NCBI GenBank assembly: GCA_905221605.1
Contig: CAJNDS010002534.1
Span: forward strand, 105,001 to 132,500
Direction of reading: 5' to 3'
Length of the DNA: 27,500 nucleotides
Origin: Symbiodinium natans
Lineage: Eukaryota > Sar > Dinophyceae > Suessiales > Symbiodiniaceae
Under the pieces are notes generated by a model. It did not search any database, was not told the DNA's origin, and saw only the letters and a list, made by a program, of their open reading frames with translations. A program made the position numbers and the translations under genes. Shown one piece after another: positions 1 through 7,899 of this stretch; position 1 is the stretch's first letter; each line of letters begins with the position of its first letter.

Positions 1-665
1 TCTGAACGCTAACATCTAAAAATGCAAAATCCTAAAATCTAAAGTCGAAATCCTCAAACCTGAAATCTAAATCCGAAAACCTAAAATCTGATACCTACAA
101 GTCTCCACCCGGAAATCTCAAACGCAAATCCGAAAATCTCATATCTACAGTCTAAGCCCTAAAATCTAAACCCTAAACCCCCAACCCTAAACCCTGAACC
201 CTACACCCTAAACCCTACACTACAGATGCAAGGAATCCTCTGCAGCGGTCGTTTCAAGATTGCTTGCTACACCAAAACTAGACAAGACACCACCACAGCT
301 GTTTATTAGGGCGTCGGCTTTGTGACCCTAGACCCTAAACCCTAAATCCCAAACCCTAAACCCTAAACCAATGATAAACCGGGAACTCCCACAAGCCAAT
401 CTCTCAAAGGAAACCCTAAAAGCCTAGACCCGGTACCCTGAGAAACTCCCGAACCCCGAAAAACCCCGGGACTCTAAACATGAAGCCCCTAATGGTTCAG
501 GGTTTGGGGTTTAAGGTTGAGGGTTGAGCATTGAGGGTTTAGAACCTAAGCCCAAGTCGACATCCTAACCCTACGTTCTGAACCCCTAAACTCCCTTGGC
601 CGCCTTGACCCCTCCTGAAACCTGAACCCTAAACCCAGGACAAAAGTTAACCGCAACCCCAACAA
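1..665. repeat. Degenerate CCCTAAA-type sequence, no gene seen
   Basis: This is diverged C-strand telomere-like sequence (aaaatctaaa, ccctgaacc and similar), with recognisable CCCTAAA clusters near 171-222 and 305-370. A short G-strand patch lies near 490-540. A non-repetitive stretch at 222-300 and a mixed stretch at 370-480 show no convincing coding frame. Confidence 0.7.
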
Positions 666-667
666 AC

Positions 668-737
668 CCTTAACCCTTAACCCTAAACCCTAAACCCTAA
701 ACCCTAAACCCTAAACCCTAAACCCTAAACCCTAAAC
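668..737 (-). repeat. (CCCTAAA)n interstitial telomere-type array
   Basis: Essentially perfect CCCTAAA heptamers, about ten units, ending directly at the GC-rich island that follows. Read on the minus strand this block is GTTTAGGG..., so it can supply a GT splice donor to the candidate exon next to it. Confidence 0.95.
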
Positions 738-815
738 CCCCGTGTGCGCCAAGGCGCGGCCATGCGCAGCGTCGTGGTGGTCGGGGGCGCCTCGTAGATC
801 AGCTTGATGCCGTTC
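738..815 (-). CDS. Candidate internal exon between telomere-type arrays
   Basis: A 78-nt island with one high-GC3 frame (24 of 27 codons including the edges end in G or C). It reads NGIKLIYEAPPTTTTLRMAA and then PWRTR. The minus-strand acceptor is ccccaag|G and the donor is GG|GTTTAGGG, giving phase 2 in and phase 2 out. The plus-strand frame with matching third positions meets a TAG, which favours the minus strand. The product is not recognised. It is flanked by CCCTAAA and TTTGGGG arrays, like the other islands here. Confidence 0.4.
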
Positions 816-820
816 CTTGG

Positions 821-950
821 GGTTTAGGGTTTAGACTTAGGGTTTGGGGTTTGGGGTTTGGGGTTTGGGATTTGGGGTTTGGGGTTCGGGCTTTGGGGTT
901 TGGAGTTTGGGGTTTGGGGTTTGGGGTTTGGGGCTTACAGTATACTGTTT
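821..950 (+). repeat. TTTGGGG-rich telomere-variant array
   Basis: Repeats of TTTGGGG with a few TTTAGGG, TTCGGGC and TTTGGAG variants. The variant differs from the TTTAGGG arrays nearby and is locally uniform. Confidence 0.9.
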
Positions 951-954
951 ATTG

Positions 955-1212
955 TTTACGCGTTAAGGCTTGAGGGCTTTCGGGCTTTAGGGCTTTAGGG
1001 CTTGAGGGCTTTAGCCCTTTAGGGTTTAGGGTTTCGAGGGCTTTAGGGCTTTAGGGCTCGAGGGCTTTGGCGCTTTCAGGTTTAGGGTTCAGGGCTTTGG
1101 GGGTTTAGGGTTTAGGGCTAGGGTTTAGGGTTTAGGGTTTAGGGTTTAGGGTTTAGGGTTTAGGGTTTAGGGTTTAGGGTTTAGGGTTTAGGGTTTAGGG
1201 TTTAGGGTTTAG
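955..1212 (+). repeat. TTTAGGG / CTTTAGGG array
   Basis: The first half is degenerate (GGGCTTTAGGGCTT and GAGGGCTTT variants). The second half, about 1119-1212, is nearly perfect TTTAGGG. Confidence 0.9.
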
Positions 1213-1488
1213 AGCTCGGCGGCTATATTGGTGGCTGGGGTTGATGCAGCTCCTTGGGGTTGCGGGCTTAGGGGTTGAGCGTTCCTGAAAAGGGTTTCGG
1301 GTCCAGGGTTTAGGGTTTGTTAGGCCCAAGGGTCTTGCCCAAGGGTTTGCGCAGGCCCCTTCACTCTCGGCCTCTCCCCCTCCACTCTCTCTTCCGAAGC
1401 CCTAAACTTTAGTTAAGCTTTAAACCCTGAACCCTGAACCTTGAACCTTGAACCCCAAACCCTAAACCCTAAACCCTCAACCCTAAAC
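1213..1488. other. Spacer with degenerate telomere words
   Basis: Contains a short unique island at 1213-1265, open in several short frames but with no clear splice pair, then a C/T-rich stretch (1350-1400) and CCCTGAA/CCCTAAA words up to the next island. No gene is supported. Confidence 0.5.
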
Positions 1489-1587
1489 CCAGAATCCCTC
1501 TGGGAACCCCCCCGGGAGGGGACTTCAGCTGGAGGGACGCTTGCGTGCGCTGCCCGGAGCTCGCGTGGCCGAAGGAGACCCAGAAGC
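1489..1587 (-). CDS. Candidate internal exon between telomere-type arrays
   Basis: A 99-nt island. The minus frame starts FWVSFGHASSGQRTQASLQL and continues KSPPGGVPRGILG with high GC3. The acceptor is aagcccag|GC and the donor is CTG G|GTTTAGGG (phase 1 to phase 1). An alternative donor, GTTCCC, lies inside. The plus-strand frame with the same third positions is also open and protein-like (DFSWRDACVRCPELAWPKET), so strand is uncertain; the symmetric splice pair favours minus. The product is not recognised. Confidence 0.35.
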
Positions 1588-1590
1588 CTG

Positions 1591-2036
1591 GGCTTAGGGT
1601 TTAGGGTCTAGGGTTTAGGGTTTAGGGTTTAGGGTTTAGGGTTTAGGGTTTAGGGTTTAGGGTTTAGGGTTTAGGGTTTAGGGTTTACGGGTTAGGGTTT
1701 AGGGTTTAGGGTTTAGGGTTTAGGGTTTAGGGTTTAGGGTTTAGGGTTTAGGGTTTAGGGTTTAGGGTTTAGGGTTTAGGGTTTAGGTTTAGGGTTTTTA
1801 GGGTTTAGGGTTTAGGGTTTAGGGTTTAGGGTTTAGGGTTTAGGGTTTAGGGTTTAGGGTTTAGGGTTTAGGGTTTAGGGTTTAGGGTTTAGGGTTTAGG
1901 GTTAGGGTTTAGGTTTAGGTTTAGGGTTTAGGGTTAGGGTTTAGGGTTTAGGGTTTAGGGTTTAGGGTTTAGGGTTTAGGGTTAGGGTTTAGGGTTTTTT
2001 AGGGTTAGGGTAGGGTTTAGGGTTTAGGGTTTGGGC
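1591..2036 (+). repeat. Long (TTTAGGG)n array
   Basis: About 440 bp of nearly perfect heptamers. Occasional TTAGGG hexamers, T-tract expansions and one TTTACGG occur, mostly toward the 3' end (1785-2030), so register shifts accumulate there. Confidence 0.97.
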
Positions 2037-2065
2037 TCTTAAGATTCGGGGTTGGGGTTTTTGCA

Positions 2066-2102
2066 TTCAGCTTTTTTGTGGTTTTTATCTTTTTTGTTTT
2101 TT

Positions 2103-2141
<39 letters not shown>
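2066..2141 (+). repeat. T-rich tract followed by a 37-base G homopolymer
   Basis: A T-rich run passes directly into G(37) at 2105-2141, the longest homopolymer in the window. Its exact length in the record is uncertain because such tracts sequence poorly. Confidence 0.85.
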
Positions 2142-2143
<2 letters not shown>

Positions 2144-2416
2144 TCAAAGCCCTCAGCCACGCGCCCGCAATCTACCCCACAGTCCTCCTAACAACACTCC
2201 CTGAACCCAAACTAAACCCGAAACTCCTACTTCTACCACCATTTGGTCCAGGCTCCACACCCCAAACCCTAGATCCTGTTGTTTTTTTTTCAATATTTGT
2301 ATTCTTATACTATGCGATTGCCGTATATTCTTAGATTATACATTACTAATAATGCGATGATATTTTTTATTGTTATTCTATGTAATGCATGTCTACTAAG
2401 TTTGTGCTACACTTAG
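2142..2416. other. Non-repetitive spacer with AT-rich half
   Basis: A C/A-rich half (2142-2278) is followed by a clearly AT-rich half (2279-2410) with TTTTTATTG and ATTACTAATAATG words. I see no coding frame, RNA gene or repeat. Confidence 0.5.
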
Positions 2417-2504
2417 CCCCCCTAAACCCTAAACCCTAAACCCTAAACCCTACACCCTAAACCCTAAACCCTAAACCCTCCACCCTAAACCCTAAACCCC
2501 AAAC
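2417..2504 (-). repeat. (CCCTAAA)n array
   Basis: About twelve heptamers with CCCTACA, CCTCCAC and CCCCAAA variants, abutting the next GC-rich island. Confidence 0.93.
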
Positions 2505-2594
2505 GCCGCTGTGCAGCATCTGCCCTGGATTCCGGGACTGGCGATGGCGGAGGTGCAGGAGGCATCGGCGTGCTCCATGGCCGGCGGCACGGTC
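2505..2594 (-). CDS. Candidate internal exon, strand uncertain
   Basis: A 90-nt GC-rich island. On minus, the acceptor is aagtgcag|G and the donor GC|GTTTGGGG give phase 2 to phase 2, reading TVPPAMEHADASCTSAIASP and on. On plus, the frame with the same third positions is equally open (HLPWIPGLAMAEVQEASACS) with acceptor gctgtgcag|C, but its phases are unequal. The minus call rests mainly on phase symmetry. The product is not recognised. Confidence 0.25.
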
Positions 2595-2601
2595 CTGCAC
2601 T

Positions 2602-2767
2602 TGGGGTTTGGGGTTTGGGGTTTGGGGTTTGGGGTTTGGGGTTTGGGGTTTGGGGTTTGGGGGGTTTGGGTTTAGGGTTTAGGGTTTAGGGTTTAGGGTT
2701 TAGGGTTTAGGGTTTAGGGTTTAGGGTTTAGGGTTTAGGGTTTAGGGTTTAGGGTTTAGGGTTTAGG
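2602..2767 (+). repeat. TTTGGGG array switching to TTTAGGG
   Basis: About eight uniform TTTGGGG units (2602-2660) are followed after one irregular junction by about fourteen uniform TTTAGGG units. The sharp switch between two homogeneous variants is typical of local expansion. Confidence 0.95.
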
Positions 2768-3158
2768 CTTTCGGGCTTACCGTTTGGGACTTAGAAAAAA
2801 AAAGGTCCTTCACAGGGGAACGAAGCATTGGGGTCTCGGTTCGAATAGCCGAATTTGGGGTTCAGGGTTTAGATATAGATTCAAAGTCTGGGGCTCGGGA
2901 TCTGTGGTGTTGTCAGGGTGAGTTCGGGATTAGGGCCTCATATCTAGAAACTAGGTCTAACATGGGCGTACCCTGGCACTCCAAATCCTAAGTCGCAAAA
3001 AATGCCAAAGTTTTCGGAGACTTGCGCGTTGTTTGTTTTTGTTGTTTGTTTGTTTGTTTGTTTTTTTTGGGTGGGGGGGGGGGAACGGCTTCGTTTGGGG
3101 AACGCGAACCTCACAGACTCAACCTGACGTCAAACGCCTGAACCCGTAACACTGAAGC
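2768..3158. other. Spacer, no gene seen
   Basis: Mixed sequence with scattered TTTAGGG-like words, a TTTG microsatellite near 3038-3062 and a short G run at 3073-3082. GGTTCGAAT near 2840 resembles a tRNA B box, but no cloverleaf can be drawn around it. Confidence 0.5.
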
Positions 3159-3289
3159 CTAAACCCTAACTCCTGACCCTAAAACCTCAACCCGCAACCC
3201 CCAACCCTCAATTCTCAGCCCTAAACCCTAAACCCTCAGCCCTAAACCCTAAACCCTAAACCCGAAATCCTAAACCCTAAACCCTAAAC
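3159..3289 (-). repeat. CCCTAAA / CCCTCAA array
   Basis: C-strand telomere-type units, degenerate at the left (CCCTGACC, CCCGCAACC) and nearly perfect at the right, next to the following island. Confidence 0.9.
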
Positions 3290-3370
3290 CCCATCCTCAC
3301 CCCTGGCGGCTGCAGCGCCCAGGCAGTGAAGGGCCGCGCCAGGAGCAAGAAGGTGAAAGGCGGGGCGAGC
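3290..3370 (-). CDS. Candidate internal exon, strand uncertain
   Basis: An 81-nt island. The minus frame reads LAPPFTFLLLARPFTAWALQ and on, with 19 of 22 core codons ending in G/C. The acceptor is gccgaag|G; the donor is GG|GTTTAGGG (phase 2 to 2), and a stronger-looking GTGAGG donor lies 11 nt earlier. The plus frame AQAVKGRARSKKVKGGASLR is also open and can be spliced 2-2, so strand is not secure. The product is not recognised. Confidence 0.3.
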
Positions 3371-3390
3371 CTTCGGCTCCGAAATTGGGA

Positions 3391-3508
3391 GTTTAGGGTT
3401 TAGGGTTTAGGGTTTAGGGTTTAGGGTTTAGGGTTTAGGGTTTAGGGTTTAGGGTTTAGGGTTTAGGGTTTAGGGTTTAGGGTTTAGGGTTTAGGGTTTA
3501 GGGTTTAG
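3391..3508 (+). repeat. (TTTAGGG)n array
   Basis: About sixteen nearly perfect heptamers ending in TTTAGGCG at the start of a telomere-free region. Confidence 0.96.
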
Positions 3509-3537
3509 GCGTAGATGCTGTGAAAATTAGGTTTCGG

Positions 3538-3690
3538 ACCAAGCTCGAAAGCTTTGTGAGGTGCGAAGAGCAGCTTTGGCCCGATTGCGGAGGGCCATCT
3601 AACACTTTTCTCCCACCCCACCTCCTGAGCTGGGGCCCTGGACATACCCCCCTGAAAATGCCGGCGACAAGCAGCATTGATTGGATGGTG
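3538..3690 (+). repeat. Copy of a dispersed repeat family (left part)
   Basis: The stretch TGCGAAGAGCAGC...TGGCCCGATTGCGGAGGGCCA...CTCCCACCCCAC is shared, diverged, with 12466-12530. The following CTGGGGCCCTGG...CCCCCCTGAAAATGCC is shared with 5245-5290 and 13160-13200. The ORFs across it on both strands look like by-products of the repeat. Confidence 0.6.
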
Positions 3691-3841
3691 CCAGTCAGTG
3701 CTTCTTTTCCTCGGACCATCCCCCCTTTTTGGCAGCGGTGGCCGGTGCTGGGTTCCTTACTGTTCGTGAAGCCTGTGAAGAAAACTTGCAGAACAAGAAA
3801 AGAAACTTCACAACTGCACTTCTTATGATTTTGACCTTAAC

Positions 3842-3992
3842 CTGGCATCGTGCCCGCCAGACAACAAACATCGGACGGCTTTGCCAGCGATATCCGTGGC
3901 CATTTGCCAGGACTTCCAGTGTCCATGCTTTAACATCGCCAGCATAGCCTCAGCACCATGCAGCATGATGCAGGGAAATTCAGACCTTGATG
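3842..3992 (-). CDS. Candidate exon of an unrecognised minus-strand gene
   Basis: The minus reading includes HGAEAMLAMLKHGHWKSWQM and then ATDIAGKAVRCLLSGGHDAR, bounded by acceptor atgtgtcag|CA and donor GCCAG|GTTAAGG (phase 1 to 2). The ORF continues to a TAA at 3823 if unspliced. Third positions are only mildly G/C-biased, unlike the telomere-flanked islands. It lies just downstream of two further minus ORFs in a stretch without telomere words, so the three may be exons of one gene. The product is not recognised. Confidence 0.35.
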
Positions 3993-4243
3993 CTGACACA
4001 TGACAGATAACTGCATGCAACTACACGAGTACGCGTGCATGCTACTGTCAGCTGTGGGGCTGTCCAAGAAAAAATGTCGCAATGACATTTTTTCAAAACC
4101 CATGCGATGTCGTAGCTCTCGTGATAGAGTGACACCACAATCTGCGAGTTCTCCCAGGTGACTGGGGGCATGCTCGGGCTCGATGAAACCATGTCGGGAA
4201 TGGTAACATCAGTACCTTGGCTCGGCCCGGCGGCTTGGCCCAT
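3980..4243 (-). CDS. Unrecognised 87-codon ORF, possible exon
   Basis: Begins MGQAAGPSQGTDVTIPDMVS, then SSPSMPPVTWENSQIVVSLY and HESYDIAWVLKKCHCDIFSW. The first 55 residues look more protein-like than the tail, which is rich in Cys, Thr and Val over TGCATGCACGCG-type sequence and may be intron. It overlaps the candidate exon downstream in another frame, which would fit an intervening short intron or a frameshift. No domain is recognised. Confidence 0.35.
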   Translation of the reverse strand: MGQAAGPSQGTDVTIPDMVSSSPSMPPVTWENSQIVVSLYHESYDIAWVLKKCHCDIFSWTAPQLTVACTRTRVVACSYLSCVSIKV

Positions 4244-4295
4244 TGTATTGTGGTATGTGATGGCACATCTTTAATACATGGTATCCATTATAGGT

Positions 4296-4412
4296 TCATA
4301 GGTTAGGTTCCGTAGGCAAGAAACTCGGTAACAGGTCGGGCCTTGATGAGCATGCGGTGACCAGAAAGTCCCATGGAATCGTGCTCCATTCTATCTTCAC
4401 GTAAGCGGCCAT
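4296..4412 (-). CDS. Unrecognised 38-codon ORF, possible first exon
   Basis: ATG to TGA on the minus strand, reading MAAYVKIEWSTIPWDFLVTA then CSSRPDLLPSFLPTEPNL. It is the most upstream of three neighbouring minus-strand ORFs in the telomere-free block, 52 bp before the next. Donor-like GT sites occur inside (CTG|GTCACC, CT|GTTACC), but I cannot choose one. Confidence 0.3.
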   Translation of the reverse strand: MAAYVKIEWSTIPWDFLVTACSSRPDLLPSFLPTEPNL

Positions 4413-4925
4413 TGCAGAAGGGTTTACTTAGGGTTTAGGGTTAGGGTTATTAGGGTTTAGGGTTGAGGGTTTAGGGCTGTCTTTGATGAGAGACTAAAGT
4501 TTGTCATGTGTTGTGCTGACACCGACACTGTGACACCTGCTATGTACTGCCTCTGCAACAGTGAGATTCACTCAGCTTCAGGCTAAGCATGTCGTGCCTG
4601 CTGCAGTATGAGTGTCTCAAACTTCAACCTTCGTGCTTGTTTGAGATATGAAGCATGCAACAGCAACAGCTTGTCAGCTTGTCAAGATCTCAGCAAGCAA
4701 ATTCAGATCGACATGGCAGTAACTGTGAGCAATGAGACACTGTCCGCCGTCCCCACAGGCCTCTGAAGCCAGGTCGGACTTGTAAAGGCTGATGCTGCCA
4801 GACGGGGCCTGGCGGGTCAGCAAGTAAATTTAGGTTGGGTCTGGAAAACATGTCAACTCAATCGTCTTCTCATATCTGCACACTGTTGTGCTGCACACAT
4901 GCATTCACTTTTTTTTCTCTCCCAG
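4413..4925. other. Mostly unique spacer
   Basis: A short TTTAGGG patch at 4425-4478 is followed by about 50% GC sequence with no clear frame. It ends in a strong polypyrimidine tract and CAG (4910-4925) that looks like a plus-strand splice acceptor. Confidence 0.45.
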
Positions 4926-5140
4926 CACCCCTCGTGAGTTACCGCTCAACTCACGGACACGGGCCCGTGGACTCAGCCTCGGGCCGGCACCAGGACTCGG
5001 ACTCAGGAATTTGCCTCTGTGTCCCACTTGCCTTTGCCGTCTTTGCCCATGAGCCGGGAACAAAGGAGGGAAGGGAGGCGGGCGAGCGACCTGGGTCGGC
5101 TTGCGCCATCGAGGTCGAAGGGCTTAAGCGCCGCCCCAGG
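4926..5140 (+). CDS. Possible exon downstream of a strong 3' splice site
   Basis: The acceptor acttttttttctctcccag|CA opens a plus frame reading PLVSYRSTHGHGPVDSASGR, then HQDSDSGICLCVPLAFAVFA, and running into the dispersed repeat at 5074. The acceptor is among the best in the window. A GTGAGT donor-like site lies only 8 nt after it, inside an 8-bp stem (CGTGAGTT / AACTCACG), so the region may instead be intronic. The end is not defined. Confidence 0.3.
5074..5137 (+). repeat. 64-bp dispersed repeat, copy 1
   Basis: Matches 5376-5439 with a single difference (TTAAGC versus TCAAGC) and matches about 13311-13360 with more. Core motif GGCGGGCGAGCGACCTGGG. It is the right part of the family described for the fuller copy nearby. 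Confidence 0.85.
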
Positions 5141-5216
5141 GTTGAGGGTTTAGGGTTTGGGGTTTAGGGTTGAAAGCTTAGGGTTGTGCTGTCAGCTTGT
5201 GGCCCAAACCTGAGCC

Positions 5217-5475
5217 GGCCTGAACCCCGTCGAGGGCTCCAGGACCCCCTGGGCTGGGGCCCTTGCGGTACCCCCCCGAAAATGCCAGCGCCATCCAGGA
5301 ACAGGGGGGTTTAGTAACCACTTCAGTACTGGTGCCGAGGGTGCCGTACCGGGCGCTACCGACCCCCATGCTGTGGGAGGCGGGCGAGCGACCTGGGTCG
5401 GCTTGCGCCATCGAGGTCGAAGGGCTCAAGCGCCGCCCCGCAACGTAGGGGGGCGGCCTAGGCCCTGAGTTTAGG
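5217..5475 (+). repeat. Dispersed repeat family, middle and right parts
   Basis: Contains the CTGGGGCCC...CCCCCCGAAAATGCCAGCGCCAT block, a CAGTACTGG core, GCTACCGACCCCC, the 64-bp repeat and a terminal GGGGGGCGGCCTAGGCCCTGAG. The same order occurs at 13130-13360. The right end recurs inverted at 13622-13678. ORFs across it on both strands are treated as by-products. Confidence 0.75.
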
Positions 5476-5519
5476 GTTGAGGGTTCCCAGAATGAGGTTG
5501 AGGGTTTCATAGGCTCCGG

Positions 5520-5597
5520 ATGATGTTTAGGGGTTTAGGGGTTTGGGGGTTTAGGGGTTTAGGGCCAACCCCAAACCCTAAACCCTAAACCCCAAAC
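5520..5597. repeat. GTTTAGGG 8-mer patch followed by CCCTAAA patch
   Basis: About five GTTTAGGG/GTTTGGGG octamers on plus are followed directly by CCCCAAACCCTAAACC. The two form a small inverted pair ending at the next coding-like island. Confidence 0.85.
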
Positions 5598-5696
5598 CCT
5601 ATTATTGCCGTCGCCAAGTGGCAGGCTCGGGAAGCTGAAGGACAGGCGGAGCTCGAATTGGACCTCCCCCGGGAGGAACGTCCGGGGCGAGATCAC
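5598..5696 (-). CDS. Candidate internal exon
   Basis: A 99-nt island with 27 of 30 core codons ending in G/C. It reads VISPRTFLPGEVQFELRLSF then SFPSLPLGDGNNR, an alternating hydrophobic pattern suggestive of beta strands. The acceptor is acccggag|GTG and the donor AGG|GTTTGGGG (phase 0 to 0). The plus frame KWQAREAEGQ is also open but has weaker GC3. The product is not recognised. It has a C-strand telomere patch on the left but less repeat on the right than the other islands. Confidence 0.45.
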
Positions 5697-5699
5697 CTC

Positions 5700-6130
5700 C
5701 GGGTGTGGTCGTTTACTAAACCCTAAACACGAAACCCTAAGTTTAGAGTCGTTTAGGGTTTAGGGTTTAGGGTCTAGGGTTTTGGGTTCAGGGTTTAGGG
5801 TTTAGGGTTTAGCATCCAGGGTTTAGGGTTTGTCGTTTATCGCTTGTCGTTTATCGTTTACTTGGAAGTTCATGGTGGTACTTATGAGCCAATTACAACT
5901 GTACCTAGAACCCACTTATACGACCCTTATTAAGTGGCCTGATGTGGTTACAAGTACAGTTATCGGGTCGTTCAGAGTCGTTTAGGGTCGTTTAGGGGTG
6001 TTAGGGTTAGGAAACCCTTCAAAATCAAAGCCCTGAAGCCCGTCAACCCTCAATCCCAAGAGCCTTGTGGGTTTAGGTGCTAGGGTTTAGGGCTTAGGGT
6101 TTGGGGTTTAGGGTTTACCTGATCCCTCCA
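5700..6130. repeat. Mixed TTTAGGG, GTCGTTTA and CCCTAAA words
   Basis: TTTAGGG runs (5751-5830), TCGTTTATCG-type repeats (5830-5858), a foldback element annotated separately, and GTCGTTTAGGG words near 5970-6005. No coding frame is supported. Confidence 0.7.
5860..5963. repeat. MITE-like foldback element, copy 1 (right arm shortened)
   Basis: ACTTGGAAGTTCATGGTGGT...CTTATGAGCCA...AACTGTACC...AACCCACTTATA...AAGTACAGTTAT matches the element at 17098-17256, including the ACTGTACTT / AAGTACAGT inverted pair. There is no ORF. The right arm lacks the outer CATGAA...CCAAG part. Confidence 0.65.
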
Positions 6131-6163
6131 ACGTACTCCTTTTCATACTCCGAATCCTGGAAA

Positions 6164-6198
6164 CCAGAAATTTCTGGTATTACCAAATTTTTTTGGTA
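6164..6198. repeat. Two adjacent short palindromes
   Basis: CCAGAAATTTCTGG (14 bp, perfect) is followed three bases later by TACCAAA...TTTGGTA. Similar ACCAAATTTTTGG words recur near 7950-8015. Function unknown. Confidence 0.7.
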
Positions 6199-6329
6199 TG
6201 ACCATTTTTTGGGGTTTCTAGGAATAGATGCAATTAGACATTGAATGGGTGGTTCTGGAATGTAACATGGATGGGGGTTCAGAAATGGACTCACATGGTA
6301 CCAGGGCGCACATTAAAGAATTCATGTGA

Positions 6330-7860
6330 CGCCCGTGAAGAGAACAGTATGAATAAAGGTGTGAACGAAGTGAGCACGCATTCATTTTAACACTATTGTG
6401 TGCGCTTTCCTCATTTAATTCGTGCTTTCACTGCGTTTCATTACAATTAAATTACAAGCGCAAACAAGATTATGAAAGTAATAGCTGGTTTCGTTCACAC
6501 GTTCAGTTAATACTACTCACGCGCTTATTCATATCTTCATTGCGCTTGTAATAATATGTTCTTCACGTTGTTCGCTTCACACTTCGTTCATGAAATGCAC
6601 GCGGTTGTTCATTCATAAACTCATTCACTCCCTTGTCATTTAAGTCTCTTCTTTTGCTCGCTAATTGAGCTCGCTTGTAATATAATATAATGAGCGCAGT
6701 CCTCATTTTGCGCTCATAATGCTGTACGTTATAATATTAATATCGCGCGGTCACTATGTTCCTTGCATATTATAATATTATAACTCCGCACGCAATAAGA
6801 CCCCGAGAATAGGATGGGAACACAGTACTAAATCTAAGGGTGAATGTGGGGGCTCAATGGTCTAGTTTCCTGGCTCATGATTCCAAGGTGTTACACTGTT
6901 ATAGCTGGAGAACCTGATGTTGGGGCGCTCACTCAATCACTCATTAAATTCATGCACTCCTTTCGTTCATTTATAATTTGATTTCGTTCTTCGTTTACGC
7001 GGTTCGCAAGCTCACTGTAACAATAAGAAAGAACCGCGTGAACAAGACAAAGGTGGTGAATGTAGCGCACGGGCCAGTATTAATTCTATGGTCAAAAGGG
7101 GCCCGTGAATGCAATAAAATTAAAGGGCTAATTTTGCGGGTGCGTTTGTACTATAATTTAGTTCACACGTGTACCCATTAGATTCACGCACGGCAAAACA
7201 GTTCTTGTTTCGTTCACTTGAAGGCCCCATTAATAATATTCATGCGTGTCCTTATAATATTATGAATACGCCCTTTAATGTTCTCTTCACTTTATTCAAA
7301 CCATTACACCGGCGCATGAAAAGAATATGGTGAGCGCCGGAATGACAGTAATAATATTATATCACGCGCCGTTAAAGGGCTTTTGGTATGCGCGTGTATT
7401 TCGTTCGTACATTCGTTACTCGCTTATAAACTAACTCATTTACTCTCTTCATCATATTATTAGTCCTGTTCCCGCGGGCTTTTTAAAAGACTCATTGTGT
7501 GCCCGCGTATTTCCTTGTTTCGTTCAATCGCTTACTAATTTCGTGCTTTCTTTCACTTCGTTCTCTCCATTTCAAATCAGTTCGCTCTTTCTCTTCGTCT
7601 TTTAATATTATATCACGGGCGCATATTAAAAGAAAGAAGGTAGCGCCCGGGAATTATTAGAAGAAAGAAGTGACGCAAAGGATTATGTGAAAGGGCCTAT
7701 TTACAATGCAAATAGAACGAAGGGGCCCTTATAGATTTTATTATGACGTGTCCTCACTTCGTATATTCATTCAGATGTTCATTCATATCCTTTTTCGTGC
7801 CTTTACACTGCGATACCGTTCCCAGTTGTAGGGGTATAGAGTTTCTTTAAGAAGAACCCC
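6330..7860. other. AT-rich island with no telomere repeats and no gene
   Basis: About 1.5 kb, clearly more AT-rich than its surroundings, made of recurring short words: TTCGTTCAC, TTCATTCAT, TAATATTAT, AAAGGGC and GCGCCCG. It has no CCCTAAA until its right edge. A 67-codon plus ORF inside (6978-7181) has no protein-like bias. The sharp compositional change suggests an inserted or differently evolving segment. Confidence 0.6.
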
Positions 7861-7899
7861 CACTAAACCCTAAACCCTCTTGGCACCTCCATGACATCT

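Noticed and set aside
1591-2036. A true chromosome end (functional telomere)
   Set aside because: Arrays of both orientations occur throughout the window with unique sequence on both sides; none is terminal.
2830-2870. tRNA suggested by GGTTCGAAT
   Set aside because: No A box at the right distance and no acceptor or anticodon stem can be drawn.
5178-5510. 110-codon minus ORF across the dispersed repeat
   Set aside because: The corresponding frame is not preserved in the other copies and the plus frames are equally open; treated as repeat.
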